DNA of 64,000 nucleotides from Apricaphanius iberus (GCA_028564705.1 JAPXFQ010001693.1:372001-436000); one strand, 5' to 3'. Positions 11,691 through 23,294 are shown, numbered from the stretch's first letter. Notes: generated from the sequence alone by a model not told the origin. Numbers and translations: made by a program.

Positions 11691-12009
11691 GCAATCAAAC
11701 AAAATATGTTATAAAGTATTATCAAAATGATATTCAGTGAAATGACATTTAAGTGAACACCTTTGTGTTTTGAAATCCTAGTAAAAAGTATTCATTAGCA
11801 GTCTGCTGTTGAAAAAGGTTTATTGTACCTGTCAGCTCCATGGCTTTTAATGGTTATCAGATTAATATTCATAGTAAAATATTTATTTAAGTCCATCCCT
11901 GATTTCTGTTGGTGCACCGTCTTTTCTCTGTACCAATATGTTTAATTAAATTATCTGAAGTCTTGTTTTGTTCCAGATTCATTCTGATAGATCTGTCTTT
12001 ATATATATA

Positions 12010-12210
12010 CAGTGGGGCTAAAAAGTATTTAGTCAGCCACCAATTGTGCAAGTTCTCCCACTTAAAATAATGATAGAGGTCAGTAATTTTCATCATAGGT
12101 ACACTTCAACTGTGAGATACAGAATTTGAAAAAAAAAATCCACGAATTCATATTGTAGGATTTTTAAAGAATTTATTTGTAAATTATGGTGAAAAATAAG
12201 TATTTGGTCA
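12010..12210 (+). repeat. Left terminal inverted repeat of the Tc1-like element
   Basis: About 201 bp, from CAGTGGGGCT to TATTTGGTCA. It pairs with 13355-13552 in inverse orientation with a few substitutions and a small indel in an A-run. In Tc1 elements this region carries the transposase binding sites at both ends of each repeat. Confidence 0.9.
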
Positions 12211-12375
12211 CTTCAAACAAGGAAGATCTCTGGCTCTCACAGACCTGTAACTTCTTCTTTAAGAAGCTCTTCTGTCCTCCACTCGTTACCTGTATTAATG
12301 GCACCTGTTTGAACTCGTTATCTGTATAAAATACACCTGTCCACAGCCTCAAACAGTCAGACTCCAAACTCCACT

Positions 12376-13338
12376 ATGGCCAAGACCAAAGAGCTTTCGA
12401 AGGACACCAGGAACAGAATTGTAGACCTGCACCTGACTGGGAAGAGTGAATCTACAATAGGCAAGCCGCTTGGTGTGAAAAAATCAACTGTGGGAGCAAT
12501 TATCAGAAAATGGAATACATACAAGACCACTGATAATCTCCCTCGATCTAGGGCTCCACGCAAGATCTCATCCCGTGGGGTCAAAATGATAATGAGAACG
12601 GTGAGCAAAAATCCCAGAACCACACGGGGGGACCTGGTGAATGACCTGCAGAGAGCTGGGACCAAAGTAACAAAGGTTACCATCAGTAACACACTACAAC
12701 GACAGGGAATCAAGTTTGCCAGAGAGCACATGGATGATACAGCAGAGGATTGGGAGAATGTCATGTGGTCAGATGAAACCAAAGTAGAACTTTTTGGTAT
12801 AAACTCAACTCGTCGTGTTGGGAGGAAGAAGAATACTGAGTTGCATCCCAAGAACACCATACCTACTGTGAAGCATGGGGGTGGAAACATCATGCTTTGG
12901 GACTGTTTTTCTGCTAAAGGGACAGGACGACTGATCCGTGTTAAGGAAAGAATGAATGGGGCCATGTATCGTGAGGTTTTGAGCCAAAACCTCCTTCCAT
13001 CAGTGAGAGCTTTGAAGATGAAACGTGGCTGGGTCTTCCAACATGACAATGATCCCAAACACATCGCCCGGGCAACGAAGGAGTTGCTCCGTATGAAGCA
13101 TTTGAAAGTCCTGGAGTGGCCTAGCCAGTCTCCAGACCTCAACCCCATAGAAAATCTGTGGAGGGAGTTGAAAGTCCGTGTTGCTCGGCGACAGCGCCAA
13201 AACATCACTGCTCTCGAGAAGATCTGCATGGAGGAATGGGCCAAAATGCCAGCTACTGTGTGTGCAAACCTGTTAAAGACCTATAGTAATTGTTTGACCT
13301 CTGTTATTGCCAACAAAGGTTATATTACAAAGTACTGA
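12376..13338 (+). CDS. Tc1-like DDE transposase (320 aa), open but with an internal deletion
   Basis: Cut-and-paste transposase acting on the element's own inverted repeats in the nucleus. The N-terminal paired-like HTH spans about residues 5-110 ([21 protein letters not shown] at 25-45; basic GRPR-like linker around 56-63). The DD34E catalytic triad is D133 (WSDETK), D224 (QHDNDPKH) and E259 (DLNPIEN), with 34 residues between the last two. The family is usually about 340 aa. Here, between QRQGIK (108-113) and FAREHMDD, roughly 20 residues expected in this family are missing, an in-frame loss in the linker before the catalytic core. The start is the ATG after CACT at 12376; no earlier in-frame Met fits. 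The product might be inactive because of the deletion. The 295-aa antisense ORF (12357-13244) is a shadow. Confidence 0.9.
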   Translation: MAKTKELSKDTRNRIVDLHLTGKSESTIGKPLGVKKSTVGAIIRKWNTYKTTDNLPRSRAPRKISSRGVKMIMRTVSKNPRTTRGDLVNDLQRAGTKVTKVTISNTLQRQGIKFAREHMDDTAEDWENVMWSDETKVELFGINSTRRVGRKKNTELHPKNTIPTVKHGGGNIMLWDCFSAKGTGRLIRVKERMNGAMYREVLSQNLLPSVRALKMKRGWVFQHDNDPKHIARATKELLRMKHLKVLEWPSQSPDLNPIENLWRELKVRVARRQRQNITALEKICMEEWAKMPATVCANLLKTYSNCLTSVIANKGYITKY

Positions 13339-13354
13339 GTTGAATTTTTGTTAT

Positions 13355-13552
13355 TGACCAAATACTTATTTTCCACCATAATTTACAAATAAATTCTTTA
13401 AAAATCCTACAATGTGAATTCCTGGATTTTTTTCACATTCTGTCTCTCACAGTTGATGTGTACCTATGATGAAAATTACTGACCTCTGTCATCATTTTAA
13501 GTGGGAGAACTTCCACAATTGGTGGCTGACTAAATACTTTTTTGCCCCACTG
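13355..13552 (-). repeat. Right terminal inverted repeat of the Tc1-like element
   Basis: About 198 bp, starting TGACCAAATACTTATTTTCC, 16 bp after the transposase stop codon, and ending GCCCCACTG. It mirrors 12010-12210. Confidence 0.9.
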
Positions 13553-13554
13553 TA

Positions 13555-14455
13555 TATATATATATTTGATTTATGAATATGATTTACAAAAAAATATACT
13601 ATACTAAAAAAGCCTTAATTCCAAATCCTAAAATACCAAAGGACGTGTTAATCCTAATCTTGGTAGGTGATTATAGTCCTTCTCTTAAAAACAATCACAG
13701 AGTATCTCATTTTAATGCTTTATTTGGCATGAAGACTGCATACAGATTTTTGGTTCAAACAAAAAAAAAACAATTACACTTTACACTTACACAAAATTAA
13801 ACTGCATCGCTAAAGGAACAAGAATATTTTATGATCTGCCAATGATAAAAAATTGTGAAATAAAAAATTGTTTCCTGAAACATCTTTAAATGTGCAATAA
13901 TTCAGTACAGATTTGTCCGGTTTACGTGTTTTAAGTTTAGGCTAGTTCAGAGAAGCCTTGTTAATGTCCTTTTTTAGTTATTTATTGCATACTACAAGTA
14001 CCTTTCCTACACTGCAAAAACAGATGTGTTAATGACACATTTCCTAAGTGTAATCAGTGACTACAGATGTTGAGTTAATTTCAACACACTGTATGTGTGA
14101 GACATTTTAAATAACTGCTCCCGTTAAACTGTTAATTTATTTGTATGCACATTGATATGCATTCTTTTTTTTGCTTAATTTGTATTTGGTTTTTCTGTTT
14201 ATTTTATTGTAAAATCTTAAAATTCCCTGTGTCTGATCTTCAGGCAAAGAAAATAACACTTTCACTGTGTCAATCAATTGACTGGAGGATTACACACTGT
14301 GTGCTAAAATCTACACAAAATGTGTAGTCCCTGATCACAAACATATTCATTTTTTACACATCTCTTTTCTAAGCGTACATGGGTTCCTGAAAATGTCTTC
14401 TTCATAGTTTAACCTACAACCTTATCTACCTTTGCTTTATTTATGTGTGTCATTT
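13555..14455. other. No gene seen
   Basis: AT-rich sequence beginning in the (TA)n tract that hosts the Tc1 element. ORFs 13573-13800 and 14145-14327 (+) are low-complexity and show no domain. I see no repeat structure. Confidence 0.4.
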
Positions 14456-14594
14456 ATGTAGAATAATCCTGTGAATATTCATCCAGGTCATGGTTATCTC
14501 AAGGAAATTTCAATCGAACGCAACTGGACTTCCAAGACAAATTACCAAGTCCAGTTACGTTCGATTGAAATTTCCTTGAGATATGTAGAATAAT
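14456..14594. mobile_element. 115-bp insertion made largely of a 36-bp-arm hairpin, with 12-bp target duplication
   Basis: ATGTAGAATAAT occurs at 14456-14467 and 14583-14594, bracketing a 115-bp insert (14468-14582). Within it, 14496-14531 and 14547-14582 are inverted copies (35 of 36 positions pair) around a 15-nt loop, beginning ATCTCAAGGAAATTTCAATC. The 28 bp before the hairpin read CCTGTGAATATTCATCCAGG, a string I associate with a widespread fish repeat whose family I cannot name. A 12-bp duplication suggests insertion of retrotransposon type or by end-joining of a foldback fragment. Confidence 0.75.
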
Positions 14595-14930
14595 GATCCT
14601 TTCACTGAAAACCTCCTCCTCCTGTCGCAGGGCTGTTGTCATCCAGTAATACCAGTCAGTTCAGAATTTGATTAAACACATAAAATAACAATCCTGGATT
14701 TTATTTGTATCTCAGAACATTATTGTGGGAAAAAAAATTGTTAGGAAAGGCTTTGATAAGAGTATCATTCTTGCTCCATATCTATGGAGACGCTGGCTGT
14801 TATTTATTTCCAGTAACACGGCTTGAAAAAACAGATCTTATGCAGGTCCGGGTTTAAATATTTTGTTTAAAAAAGTATATAAGAGAGATAGTATATAAAT
14901 ACAGAACTAATTTAAATGACAGCTAACAGA
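14595..14930. other. No gene seen
   Basis: AT-rich spacer between the foldback insert and the RTE-like fragment. No supported ORF or repeat. Confidence 0.4.
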
Positions 14931-14936
14931 TACTAT

Positions 14937-15088
14937 TAACTGCAGGGAGGAGGTGGAGGAAAAGCTAGAGAGATGGAGGTATGCACTGGAAAAGAGAGTA
15001 ATGAAGATTAGTCGCTGCAAGACTGAATACATGTGTGTAAATGAGAAAGACACATGTGCAACAGTGAATTTACAGATCTTACAGAACC
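14937..15088 (+). pseudogene. RTE-clade-like LINE reverse transcriptase fragment
   Basis: The + frame from 14937 reads REEVEEKLERWRYALEKRVM, then KISRCKTEYMCVNE, matching a segment after the YADD box in RTE-type RTs abundant in fish. Only about 50 codons are recognisable. The ORF continues (14953-15300), but the sequence after about 15090 no longer resembles RT. Confidence 0.6.
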
Positions 15089-15430
15089 ACAGAAGTTACA
15101 GACTGATGCTGGGCAGCGGATCATTCACCGTCCAGGACCTCCTGGATGTTGGGCAGGTTAGCCTCCACAGGACTGCAGCGATGTTTATTTGGCGTCAAGG
15201 GCTCGTTCCATGGGTTGGGGTTGTACTCGGGCACTCCTTGACAAGTTTCAGAGTTCCAAAGATAATATCCATGTCACCCTTATGTTCATGGATCTGGTGA
15301 AGCATGCAGATATTCTGCTCCAGCTCCGTAACTATTTAGGTGAGTTTGAGGCAGCTGTCACAGCTTGGGCTAAAAGAGCAGAGGTATGGTGGGGGAGGGT
15401 GATACTCCACCCACTCTTCACCGATTAAAA
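15089..15430 (+). other. Unidentified ORF-bearing stretch downstream of the RTE fragment
   Basis: Two overlapping + frames (to 15300, and 15189-15428) encode readable but unrecognised peptide: GWGCTRALLDKF, NIHVTLMFMDLVKHADILLQ, LGEFEAAVTAWAKRAEV. The amphipathic pattern looks protein-derived rather than random, and a frameshift near 15190-15300 would join them. It may be a decayed TE protein or processed pseudogene. I cannot name the source. Confidence 0.3.
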
Positions 15431-15819
15431 CATGCCAGGTAAAAGAGTCTGTTGATTAAAAAGACAGCGATGTTAAAATTGGTTAAAAACTGCCTAAAAA
15501 CAGCCTAAAACTGTTCAAACCACTTAAAACTGTTTGTATGGAGCATGGTCTTGGCGAGTCCTGCTGACGCTCACTGACGCTGACGCACCGTCATCTATAT
15601 CTTATTTCAAGATGTTTAGGTGGTGATACCTCTCTTTTTAGTTTGGATAGGCACCCGTCTTTGTGGCACATTTTGAGAAGAAATTATTAGAAAGATTTTC
15701 TTATACTCAAGTAAGGAAATCTCCATGGAAGTGCTCATTTTGCTGCAGTTAACTGCAACGATCTGGCTAAAAGTACTTAGCACAAGTGTCCTTTGGTCTA
15801 TCCAAAGAAATTGAACTAA

Positions 15820-15873
15820 CAGACCTTCCAACTTGCACAATTGCTGGTTGCCAAGGACTTTTTTGCCCCATTG
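15820..15873. mobile_element. Decayed Tc1 inverted-repeat end
   Basis: TTGCACAATTGCTGGTTGCC followed by a GACTTTTTTGCCCCATTGTA-like end resembles the right end of the intact Tc1-like element at 12010-13552 with several substitutions. Upstream sequence (15630-15820) may be the rest of a small non-autonomous derivative; no transposase is recognisable. Confidence 0.5.
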
Positions 15874-15896
15874 TATGACATACAAGAAATACACCA

Positions 15897-16140
15897 CAAG
15901 GCAAGGCAAAATTCACCCTCTCAGAAATATGGCAATTCAAGGTGCTTTACATTTGGGGAAAACAACAAAATGCTTTATAGACACAAAACGTATGGCACAT
16001 AAAAACTATGACATTCCAGCTATTATTAATTGCTTACTCAAAGGGAGCTTTAAACAGAGGACTTTTTAGTTTTGATTTAAAGCAAAGCCTGATCCAAATA
16101 TGTAATGTTTCCATCATAGCTATGTTTAAAACCATCAGCT
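15897..16140 (-). mobile_element. L2-type LINE 3' terminal fragment
   Basis: CAAGGCAAGGCAAAATTC, then GGCAATTCAAGGTGCTTTAC, match the 3' terminus of the minus-strand L2 at 5898 onward. Only the UTR remains (about 240 bp). ORF 15833-16069 is spurious. Confidence 0.6.
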
Positions 16141-17135
16141 GCTTGAGTTTTACCATCTTATGACTGTTTAATTATTTCCTGATGCACACCAAGCTAGAAA
16201 GGCTTTGTCTCATATTTTCAACAGGACATCCCAAAAAAATGACACAGTGGATATCAGATTGGCATCATACGCATAGTTCTGTCTTTCGGATTTTAATGCA
16301 TATATCCTAAGCTGCATGCATGTGTGTACAGACTTGGTGTCGAACATCCACTTTTTCCTGTTTAAAAAAATGACCTTGTCTTTTGGGGTGGAAATTAGGT
16401 TCTGAGCATCTGCTGCTCCATTCTGCCATTTCCTTAGTTGCTACTTCTTCAATCACTGCGTGTGTTTGTGTGTGTTTGTGTGTGTGTAAGCATCACTGCC
16501 TCTGCAAAGTGTTGGGGAACCCTACTGATTTGATTCATGCCAGCAACACCAATGTCAGGCCCCAGGCATGCAAACAGAAGCCTATAACCTACTAGCTAAA
16601 GTGAGTTTCCATGATGAATGGATGGAAAAAAGTAATGGAGAAGGAACACTGACCACTGCCCTGGGAAATATGTGGCTTGTCTCTCAACAAGCAGGGACCT
16701 GCTCTCCAGTTGGTGGACTGCTTTTTGATATAGCTCTCTCCTACCTGTGGATTTCAGGGTATGAGTCTGAGACAGTCTTGGGGGTTTGTGTTTTTGATAT
16801 GAAAAGAAAACTGTGAAATAGGAACAAACTCAATTTCAAGCTCCCACTTCTTAAGAAGATGTACTTGGGGTCCCTACACTAACCTTTATCTGGAAACAGA
16901 CTGTAAACCTCTACTTCAACTAAGTGAAAATTATCTTTCATGATGATACCTTGCCAAAGTATTGTGGAACCTTAATTGCATTACAGCTGTCATTGTTTCA
17001 TTGGCATTTTAAGTTACACATTTACAAAAGGAGAGTAAAGGCTGTGGATCTCTGCAGCCACTACTGAGTTACTATAATTATCTCTGCTTCTCTGTTTGAT
17101 ACTCTCATTGCCATGCCAGTCAGTATAAGTGAGCA
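16141..17135. other. No gene; short (GT)n at 16458-16489
   Basis: Contains a GTGTTTGTGTGTGTTTGTGT microsatellite and otherwise no recognisable repeat. ORFs 16383-16595 and 16568-16816 (+) have no domain; the latter has fairly even composition (CVFDM end) but no support as an exon. Confidence 0.35.
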
Positions 17136-17136
17136 G

Positions 17137-17860
17137 CTAGGGCTGGGCCATATAGCCTCAAATCTATATTACAATATAATCTAAATTGTGTGATAACGAT
17201 ATGCATTGAGGTATATTTTCTTTTTTTCCCTCTATATATGTCAAAATGACTGCTTATGAACATTCTCACTTTCCAGATACATTGCAACAGAACTACTTCA
17301 AAAAGGTTTACAATGCCTATTAAACAACAGTTATTGCATTTGAAAATATTCAAAAAAAATTTATAAAGCAGCAAAAAATTCTCAAAACATAGATAAAGAT
17401 GAAGATATTTTAAATAAAATAAAAGCTAAATATTTTGAAAATAAAGTTCTACATTTTCTGCATTCCTGGTTACTTGTTGTTTAAATTTAATATCACAGAA
17501 AATAAATTTGCACATATTTGAATTAAAATACTTCAAGTTCAACAGATATATTTTCCGTTAAATAAAAAACAACAAACTTTAAACTTTCAATATATAGTCT
17601 GACACTTAACATCAGTATTCTTGCGTACCAGGTTAAAAGTAAGTAGGCACAGCTTGTTGACATTATCAAAATGCATAACCACGGTGTTGGTATAGTCAAA
17701 ATCTCTACCTTTGGCTAAATTTATATCGCCCACTACTATGAGCAGCCATGTCTTGGTAAGTTTGACCATATAGGGCTGCATAATACATCACAGATTCATC
17801 ATTATTGCAGTATCACTGTACGTAATATGCATATTGAGAAGAACTATAGAGTAGAGTTGA
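17137..17860. mobile_element. hAT-like non-autonomous DNA repeats
   Basis: TAGGGCTGGGCCATATAGCC at 17139 and TAGGGCTGCATAATACATCA at 17772 are typical hAT-type MITE ends of fish (ends of the TAGGGCTG kind). The AT-rich interior contains short ATATCG-like remnants and no transposase. Whether this is one element or two adjacent ends is unclear; no 8-bp duplication was found. Confidence 0.45.
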
Positions 17861-19143
17861 TAGAATTATCGATATTAAGATATAATTGATACAGAAGAAT
17901 GTGTTATTTAAAAGATGCTCATTTGCATAAATGTCTCACTAAATCTTTATTTACACTATAAAACAAGTTTTGGATTGCTAATGTTCTTATAAATGTAAAT
18001 ATATATGAGTGTTGTTACTGACAATGTTGATATTGATAGTTCATACTGTACTTCCATTAATGTAATAAGTATTTTTGTGTCTACTGTTTTGCAAACCAAG
18101 GAAGTAACTCTTGTTTTTTTCTGAGGGTATTATTTTACTGGAACACTAGTTCAGATTGTATGTTGACATTCTATTGTGATAAAATATGTTATTTTATTTC
18201 CCTTTGATTAATCATAAACACTTGGCGTTACCATTACAAGTCTAAATTATTTTCCATTGGGAATATTCCCGGAATCTTAAGACTTACCTCTTTAATAATA
18301 GAGTACCTCACCTGTTTTGAGATCCTTGCAGCTACTTGAATAATCCCTTAATATTTACTGTACAGGTCAGCAAGCTTTTCCTTGCTTATTAAAAAGTATT
18401 AAAAGCAAGTGAGTCATTATACCGCTTTCATTAAATCATCATGATAGGGCGTCAACCCCACTCAAGAGGCTTGTAATTAGTGGAATCCATTTGTGACCTT
18501 GGGCAGAGAGTAAGAGGTTGCTGCATTGCAGGTGCAAGACGATGGGCGATAGACATAGTAGGAAAGAGAGTACGGTGGTACTACCATCTGTTTGTGTTTT
18601 GACCCAGTGCCCCACTGAGCAACAAGATACGGAAATTAGTGAAGGTGACACACTAACTAATTGCAACACTTGAGTGACGTGATGATCTTGACACATCAGT
18701 CATTTTTTTTACTAAAAAGTATGAAGTAGGTCTAGAGCACAGAAGAGTGCTCTTTTTACATTATGACATTTTTTTTCATCCATTTTGCATTGATTAATTC
18801 TGTCCATTCTTCATTTCACTGTAAGCTATAAACACTCGAGACTAACATGTCAAAGTTTTCTTCTAAAACACAGCAATTAGGCACACTTTTCTTTTAGACT
18901 AACCCAAACAATCTCTCTAGTATGTTATTGTAATGCTTGATGACTGTGATGTTCACGTTTGTCATTTTATTTAAGAGCACTTGAAGTTTACAGCTTTAGA
19001 GAGCAATCAACACACTCTGTTTAAGGTTTTGGCGTTATGCAAGAGATTAACTTTACAGAGAATAGGCTGCTTAGTTACTCTTAAGTAAGAGAATTGTGTG
19101 TTGTAAGTCTGTCTCACTGCCATTTCATTTTTATTTTAATTTC
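17861..19143. other. No gene seen
   Basis: AT-rich sequence. The segment 18430-18690 is less AT-rich and carries a minus ORF (18439-18696) without a recognisable domain. I see no TE signature here. Confidence 0.35.
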
Positions 19144-19870
19144 AGGTGAAACTTGAAAAATTTTAATATCATGCAAACGTTTTGTTATTTAAGTAATTTA
19201 ATTTAAAAGATTACATTAATACATGATATAGACTCATTAATTTCAATATTTCAACCACACACTCAAAGTTTCACACTCTAATCAGTTATTTAATCCAAAA
19301 TTAAAGTTCTTTAAATGGTCTCTCAGTCTTGTTCAGTAGGAATCACAACCACGCGGAAGACTGTTGACCTGACAGTTGTGCAGAAAACCATCATTGGCAC
19401 TCTCCATAAGCAGGGATGGCCTAAAAAAGTAATTGCAGAAGAAGTTGGATGTCCCCAAAAGGCTGTATAAATGCACATTAATAAAGAGTTATGTGGAAGC
19501 AAAAAGTGCAGAAGAAAAAGTTGCACAGACAGCAGGAATGACCACAGCCTGGAGAGGATTGTTAGGAAAAGAAAATTCAAAAGTTTTGGGGACTTTCACA
19601 AAGAGTGAACTGAGGCTGGAGTTAGTGCATCAAGAGCCACCACAAATAGACAGATCTTGGACATGGGCATCAAATGTTTTTCTCTTGTCAAGCCACTCCT
19701 GAACAACACACGTCAGAAGTGTCTACCTTGGACTAAAGAAAAAGACTGCAAATTTTACATCTCATTTGCAAATCCAAGATCCCCAGGTCTGGAGGAAGAA
19801 TGGAGAGGCACACAATTCACAATGCTTGAAGTCCACTTCAAAGCACCACTTCATTACAACCCTGTGATGA
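19144..19870 (+). pseudogene. Tc1/mariner-like element, left end and transposase N-terminal half (relic)
   Basis: CAGGTGAAACTTGAAAAATT marks the inverted-repeat end. Downstream, + fragments correspond to a known fish Tc1-like family: an HTH region near 19380-19480 (frame-broken), the stretch RLELVHQEPPQIDRSWTWAS near 19610-19670, and a degraded catalytic-core start (KFYISFANP...GLEEEWRGTQ) at 19750-19810. Similarity fades at about 19870. The same family recurs at 47671-48600, and its right end appears at 21900-22130, so this copy seems split by about 2 kb of inserted sequence. Confidence 0.65.
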
Positions 19871-20999
19871 GCTATCCAGTGCCGTTATACAGACACATGA
19901 GACATATATTATGTCACAGGGAACTGTACCCACACAGATCACTGAAAGCCTTCCAGCAGGTAATGAAGAGATGAATGTACCCTCTTCAACAGACCTCACC
20001 CTTTAACTGGGATATATTTCAGACAAAGTTGAAATTGTGAAAAGAGGATCATTCAAAATTTCAGTAGAATTACCTTTTAACTTATAATTTATACATTTTT
20101 ATGATTATATGTATTTAATTAATGTATTTAATTAGAAAATAATTAGCACCAGTTTAAGTATGTTTTATCAGTGTTTGCATTTTGAAGGGGGTCTCCCTCC
20201 CCCAAACTAAGTACTGAGTATGTAGGGGGCTCTTTTCCAAAACACTATAAATCCATTTCGATAGTTTTCAGGAAAATTAAATTTTTTACCTAGACCCACA
20301 CATTTTGTGAATATTCAATTTATCCTGGTAAAAATGTTTTTACCTCAGTTAGAACATGTTGAACAATAATTATTAAATCAAACAATACTGTTGAAGATAA
20401 ATTCCAAGTTAATTTGTTTTTTCCTCAAAACACTATAAATCCATCCATACCAGAGAGAGATCTCCACTAGGATGGCTCACTACTCATTACTCCGGCCTGC
20501 ATTGTCAGCATACTTGCCAACCTTGAGACCTCAGAATTAGGGAGACATTGAAAAGGGCCATGGGGCTACAGTCCCAGACCCACCCTGGCCCCCCTTTTAG
20601 CCCCTCTTTATTAACCTCCTGGATACACCCCTTCTCAGCAGCAGGCAGTCGCTTAATAATCATTCTAAAAACTCATAGGAGTCTCTGTGTCAGGAGAAGT
20701 ATTTTTTCTTACATTGGTAGCAGCACAGCATTGAGTTTGTTGATTTTGCTGTAACTTTGTTTTCTGTCGAAACACAAGCATGATCGGGCTCAAAGAATTG
20801 GAAGAAAAAGCCTTGAACCACTTCTGAAGTTACCATCGGGCATCCGAAAGGAAAGAAAACTAGACTTGAAGTTGGTTGAAACAGTTTTTAATACTAAATA
20901 TCTTGGAAGATTTAAAAAGTAAGTGAAACTACAGCTTTTGTCAGTCACATAAAGACTTCTCTGAAGACTTGCGGCTCGCTTTTGCGTCACTAATTACAG
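19871..20999. other. No gene; possible repeat fragment at 20505-20620
   Basis: Sequence separating the two parts of the Tc1-like relic. CAGCATACTTGCCAACCTTG near 20507 resembles the end of a common fish DNA repeat. ORFs 20548-20754 (+) and 20790-20990 (-) have no domain. Confidence 0.35.
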
Positions 21000-21898
21000 C
21001 TGATTGTTTCCCTCATCAGACATACAAATCACGTAGTTAACCTATTTTGGATTCAAAATGGCGAATTTCACCAACAGGTGATGGATTTTCATGACTGAAA
21101 TGTGGAAACTGTACCGCATAGCACCTTCCTCGGCCAAATAACAATTTTACAGTTAACTGGCTACCATCTATTTACTCAGATTTCTTCATCACAAAGAACC
21201 ACACATTGTATTTTCCCTAACAAGTAACTCTTACCAGTTCTCATACAACTCACAACAACACCTGGTAACATTTTGACTTCCTGTGTCACATCCCCCGTGA
21301 TCAGAGTGCATGTCTACAGAGCACATTAACTGATGCTAGCAAGTAGCTAAAGCTAAGCTACGGCTCGACCACGGCTCGGATAAATGAAGCAGCGGGACCA
21401 GAGCTAAAGCAGCTCCTTCCACTCTCAAATCCCAAGTGAGGAAATTTTGAGTTCCCGGCGAGTAAAGTCCGCATTCCCATTGTAAACAACAAGACCACTG
21501 TTAGCTGCATTTCACTAGGTGGAATGAGCTGTCTGGAGCACTGTATCCAATCGTTCTGCAGTACCTGTAAAGAGTCACTAGATGGCAGCCACTCTGTTAA
21601 TCATTTGTTATTTAAACAAGACTGTTACACTTCATTTCAAATAAATTATTTCAATTTGACCATTAATGCCTAATGTGATGCATTACACAAGAATAATAAA
21701 AAAAATTGCATCAATTTTATCATTTAAAATAAGATCTACTGTAAAAAAAATTTTTTAATTAAACCAATTATCATAGACTACAAAAAATGACAGGTACTGT
21801 ACTGTAAAATAATAATTCATAAAAAATGTAGAATCGAATCTTGACCCTACAATCGAAACAAAATCGAATAGAGGATTTGGAGAATCGTGACACCCCTA
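21000..21898. mobile_element. hAT-like non-autonomous repeat (copy A)
   Basis: The right end reads GAATCGTGACACCCCTAGTA (21884-21903), a hAT-type terminus. The interior 21187-21545 is clearly homologous to 27435-27730 (shared TCATCACAAAGAACCACACA, TGATGCTAGCAAGTAGCTA, TTGTAAACAA). No ORF. It probably inserted in the Tc1-like relic, since that relic's right end begins immediately after it. Confidence 0.5.
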
Positions 21899-21899
21899 G

Positions 21900-22130
21900 T
21901 ATATGCATGATTGTACTTTTCAGAGGTCCGACATTCCTCTATTTAAAATCCATATTTTATTGATTTCATGTTATATTCTAACGTTCTAATATTTTGAATT
22001 CTGGGTTTTCATAAGATGTAAGTCATAATCATCAGAATTATAACAGATTAAGGCTTGAAATACCTCACTCTAAATGTATTGAGTCTACATCAAATATTAG
22101 GTTTTTTCTACAATTTTTGAATTATGCTAC
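21900..22130 (+). mobile_element. Right end of the split Tc1-like relic
   Basis: From GTACTTTTCAGAGGTCCGAC through GGGTTTTCATAAGATGTAAG to AAGGCTTGAAATACCTCACT, this matches the post-transposase region and right inverted repeat of the family whose left half lies at 19144-19870. The final ~40 bp are lost. Confidence 0.6.
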
Positions 22131-22224
22131 TTAGTCCTGTATTCTATTCTTTTATGGTATGAGTGTGTCAAGGTCTGCGTTACAATTGGATAAAATGAAG
22201 CTCAAAGTATAGCCTTAAGTATTG

Positions 22225-22441
22225 GGGCGACTGTGGCTCAGGTCTTGTTGTGGTCAGAGGGCCCGGTGGCACCAGTGTCCGGCAGCCTCGCCTCTGTCAG
22301 TGCGTCCCAGGTTAGCTGTGGCTACATTGTAGCTTGCCATCATATGTGCGTGAATGGGTGGATGACGGAATGTACTGTAAAGCGCTTTGGGATTCATAGG
22401 GACTGAGTAAAAGCGATATACAAATACAGGCCATTTACCAT
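22225..22441 (+). mobile_element. SINE-like retroposon
   Basis: Begins GGGGCGACTGTGGCTCAGGT (RNA polymerase III A-box-like GTGGCTCAGG) and ends with the stereotyped GTAAAGCGCTTTGGGATTCA and AAATACAGGCCATTTACC tail seen in a common fish SINE. About 215 bp, with the expected B-box region degraded. No target duplication found. Confidence 0.6.
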
Positions 22442-23294
22442 CAAATTATTGCCTCTGCAAAACAATTATGCCTCGGATAGGTTTGGAAATATGATGCCTC
22501 ACTTCACAGAGTCCTCTCTCAGCCTAAAAAACTATTAGAAACCATAGCTTATTATCAGCAATTTTAATTAGCGACATACAAAGTCACTCAACAACAGTAT
22601 GATAATAGTTGAAAAATATAAGGTATCATAGTCTCAAATAACTAAGTAAAATTCAAAATATAACTGAAGAAATACCACAGCTGTTTGTTAAGATAAAGGT
22701 GATTCCATTCTGCTTCTCACTGACCAGCAGTGCTCTATAACCAATGGTGTATTAGATTAGGAAAGGATTCCACAGATCTCCATTAGTTGATATCACTCAA
22801 TAGCATTCTATACGAAAATATTGAAAGGCCCTTTCGTCTATGAGTACTCATATCTGATTGTTTAAAACCCAAATTGCATATTATCTCTTGGACAAGTGAC
22901 TTAAAAAAATGTGTAGAAATGAGTATAATTTCCTTTTCTATAATGCCCCGTAGTACTGACATCAAATACACAAAATTAAATTTTAGGAAATCCTTCTTGC
23001 ATATAAAAGACTTGAGACCTTAAGCATTTTTCATACTAGTGAAAACAAGACGGTATATATAAATAAGATGGATGATCTTATCCTTTATAACAATTTTAGC
23101 CAGCACAAACACATAAAGCAGAAAAGGTGGCTCTCCCAATTAGAATGAAAACAGCTGACCATAGCACACGGAAAATATGATTTGTATTACTACAATTACA
23201 GATTAGAATTTTAGGTTTTCTGTCCTAAGTTATAGACAGGACTTCAATATAGTCCAATATTTTAACTAAAGAATTAAATTAATTTAGCTCACCG
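22442..23294. other. No gene seen
   Basis: AT-rich, with no supported ORF (22783-22971 on - has no domain) and no repeat that I recognise. Confidence 0.4.

Larger units (their letters stand above)
12010..13552 (+). mobile_element. Complete Tc1-like DNA transposon, 1543 bp
   Basis: The ends are CAGTGGGGCTAAAAAG (left) and CTTTTTTGCCCCACTG (right), flanked by TA on both sides within a (TA)n tract, the target of Tc1/mariner transposases. Long inverted repeats (12010-12210 and 13355-13552, about 200 bp) differ at only a handful of positions. A single + ORF fills the centre. The near-identical repeats and uninterrupted ORF make this the youngest-looking element in the window. Relics of similar ends occur at 15820-15873. 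Confidence 0.95.

Noticed and set aside
12357..13244. 295-aa minus-strand ORF
   Set aside because: It is exactly antisense to the Tc1 transposase, whose + frame has all catalytic motifs; the minus peptide has no domain.
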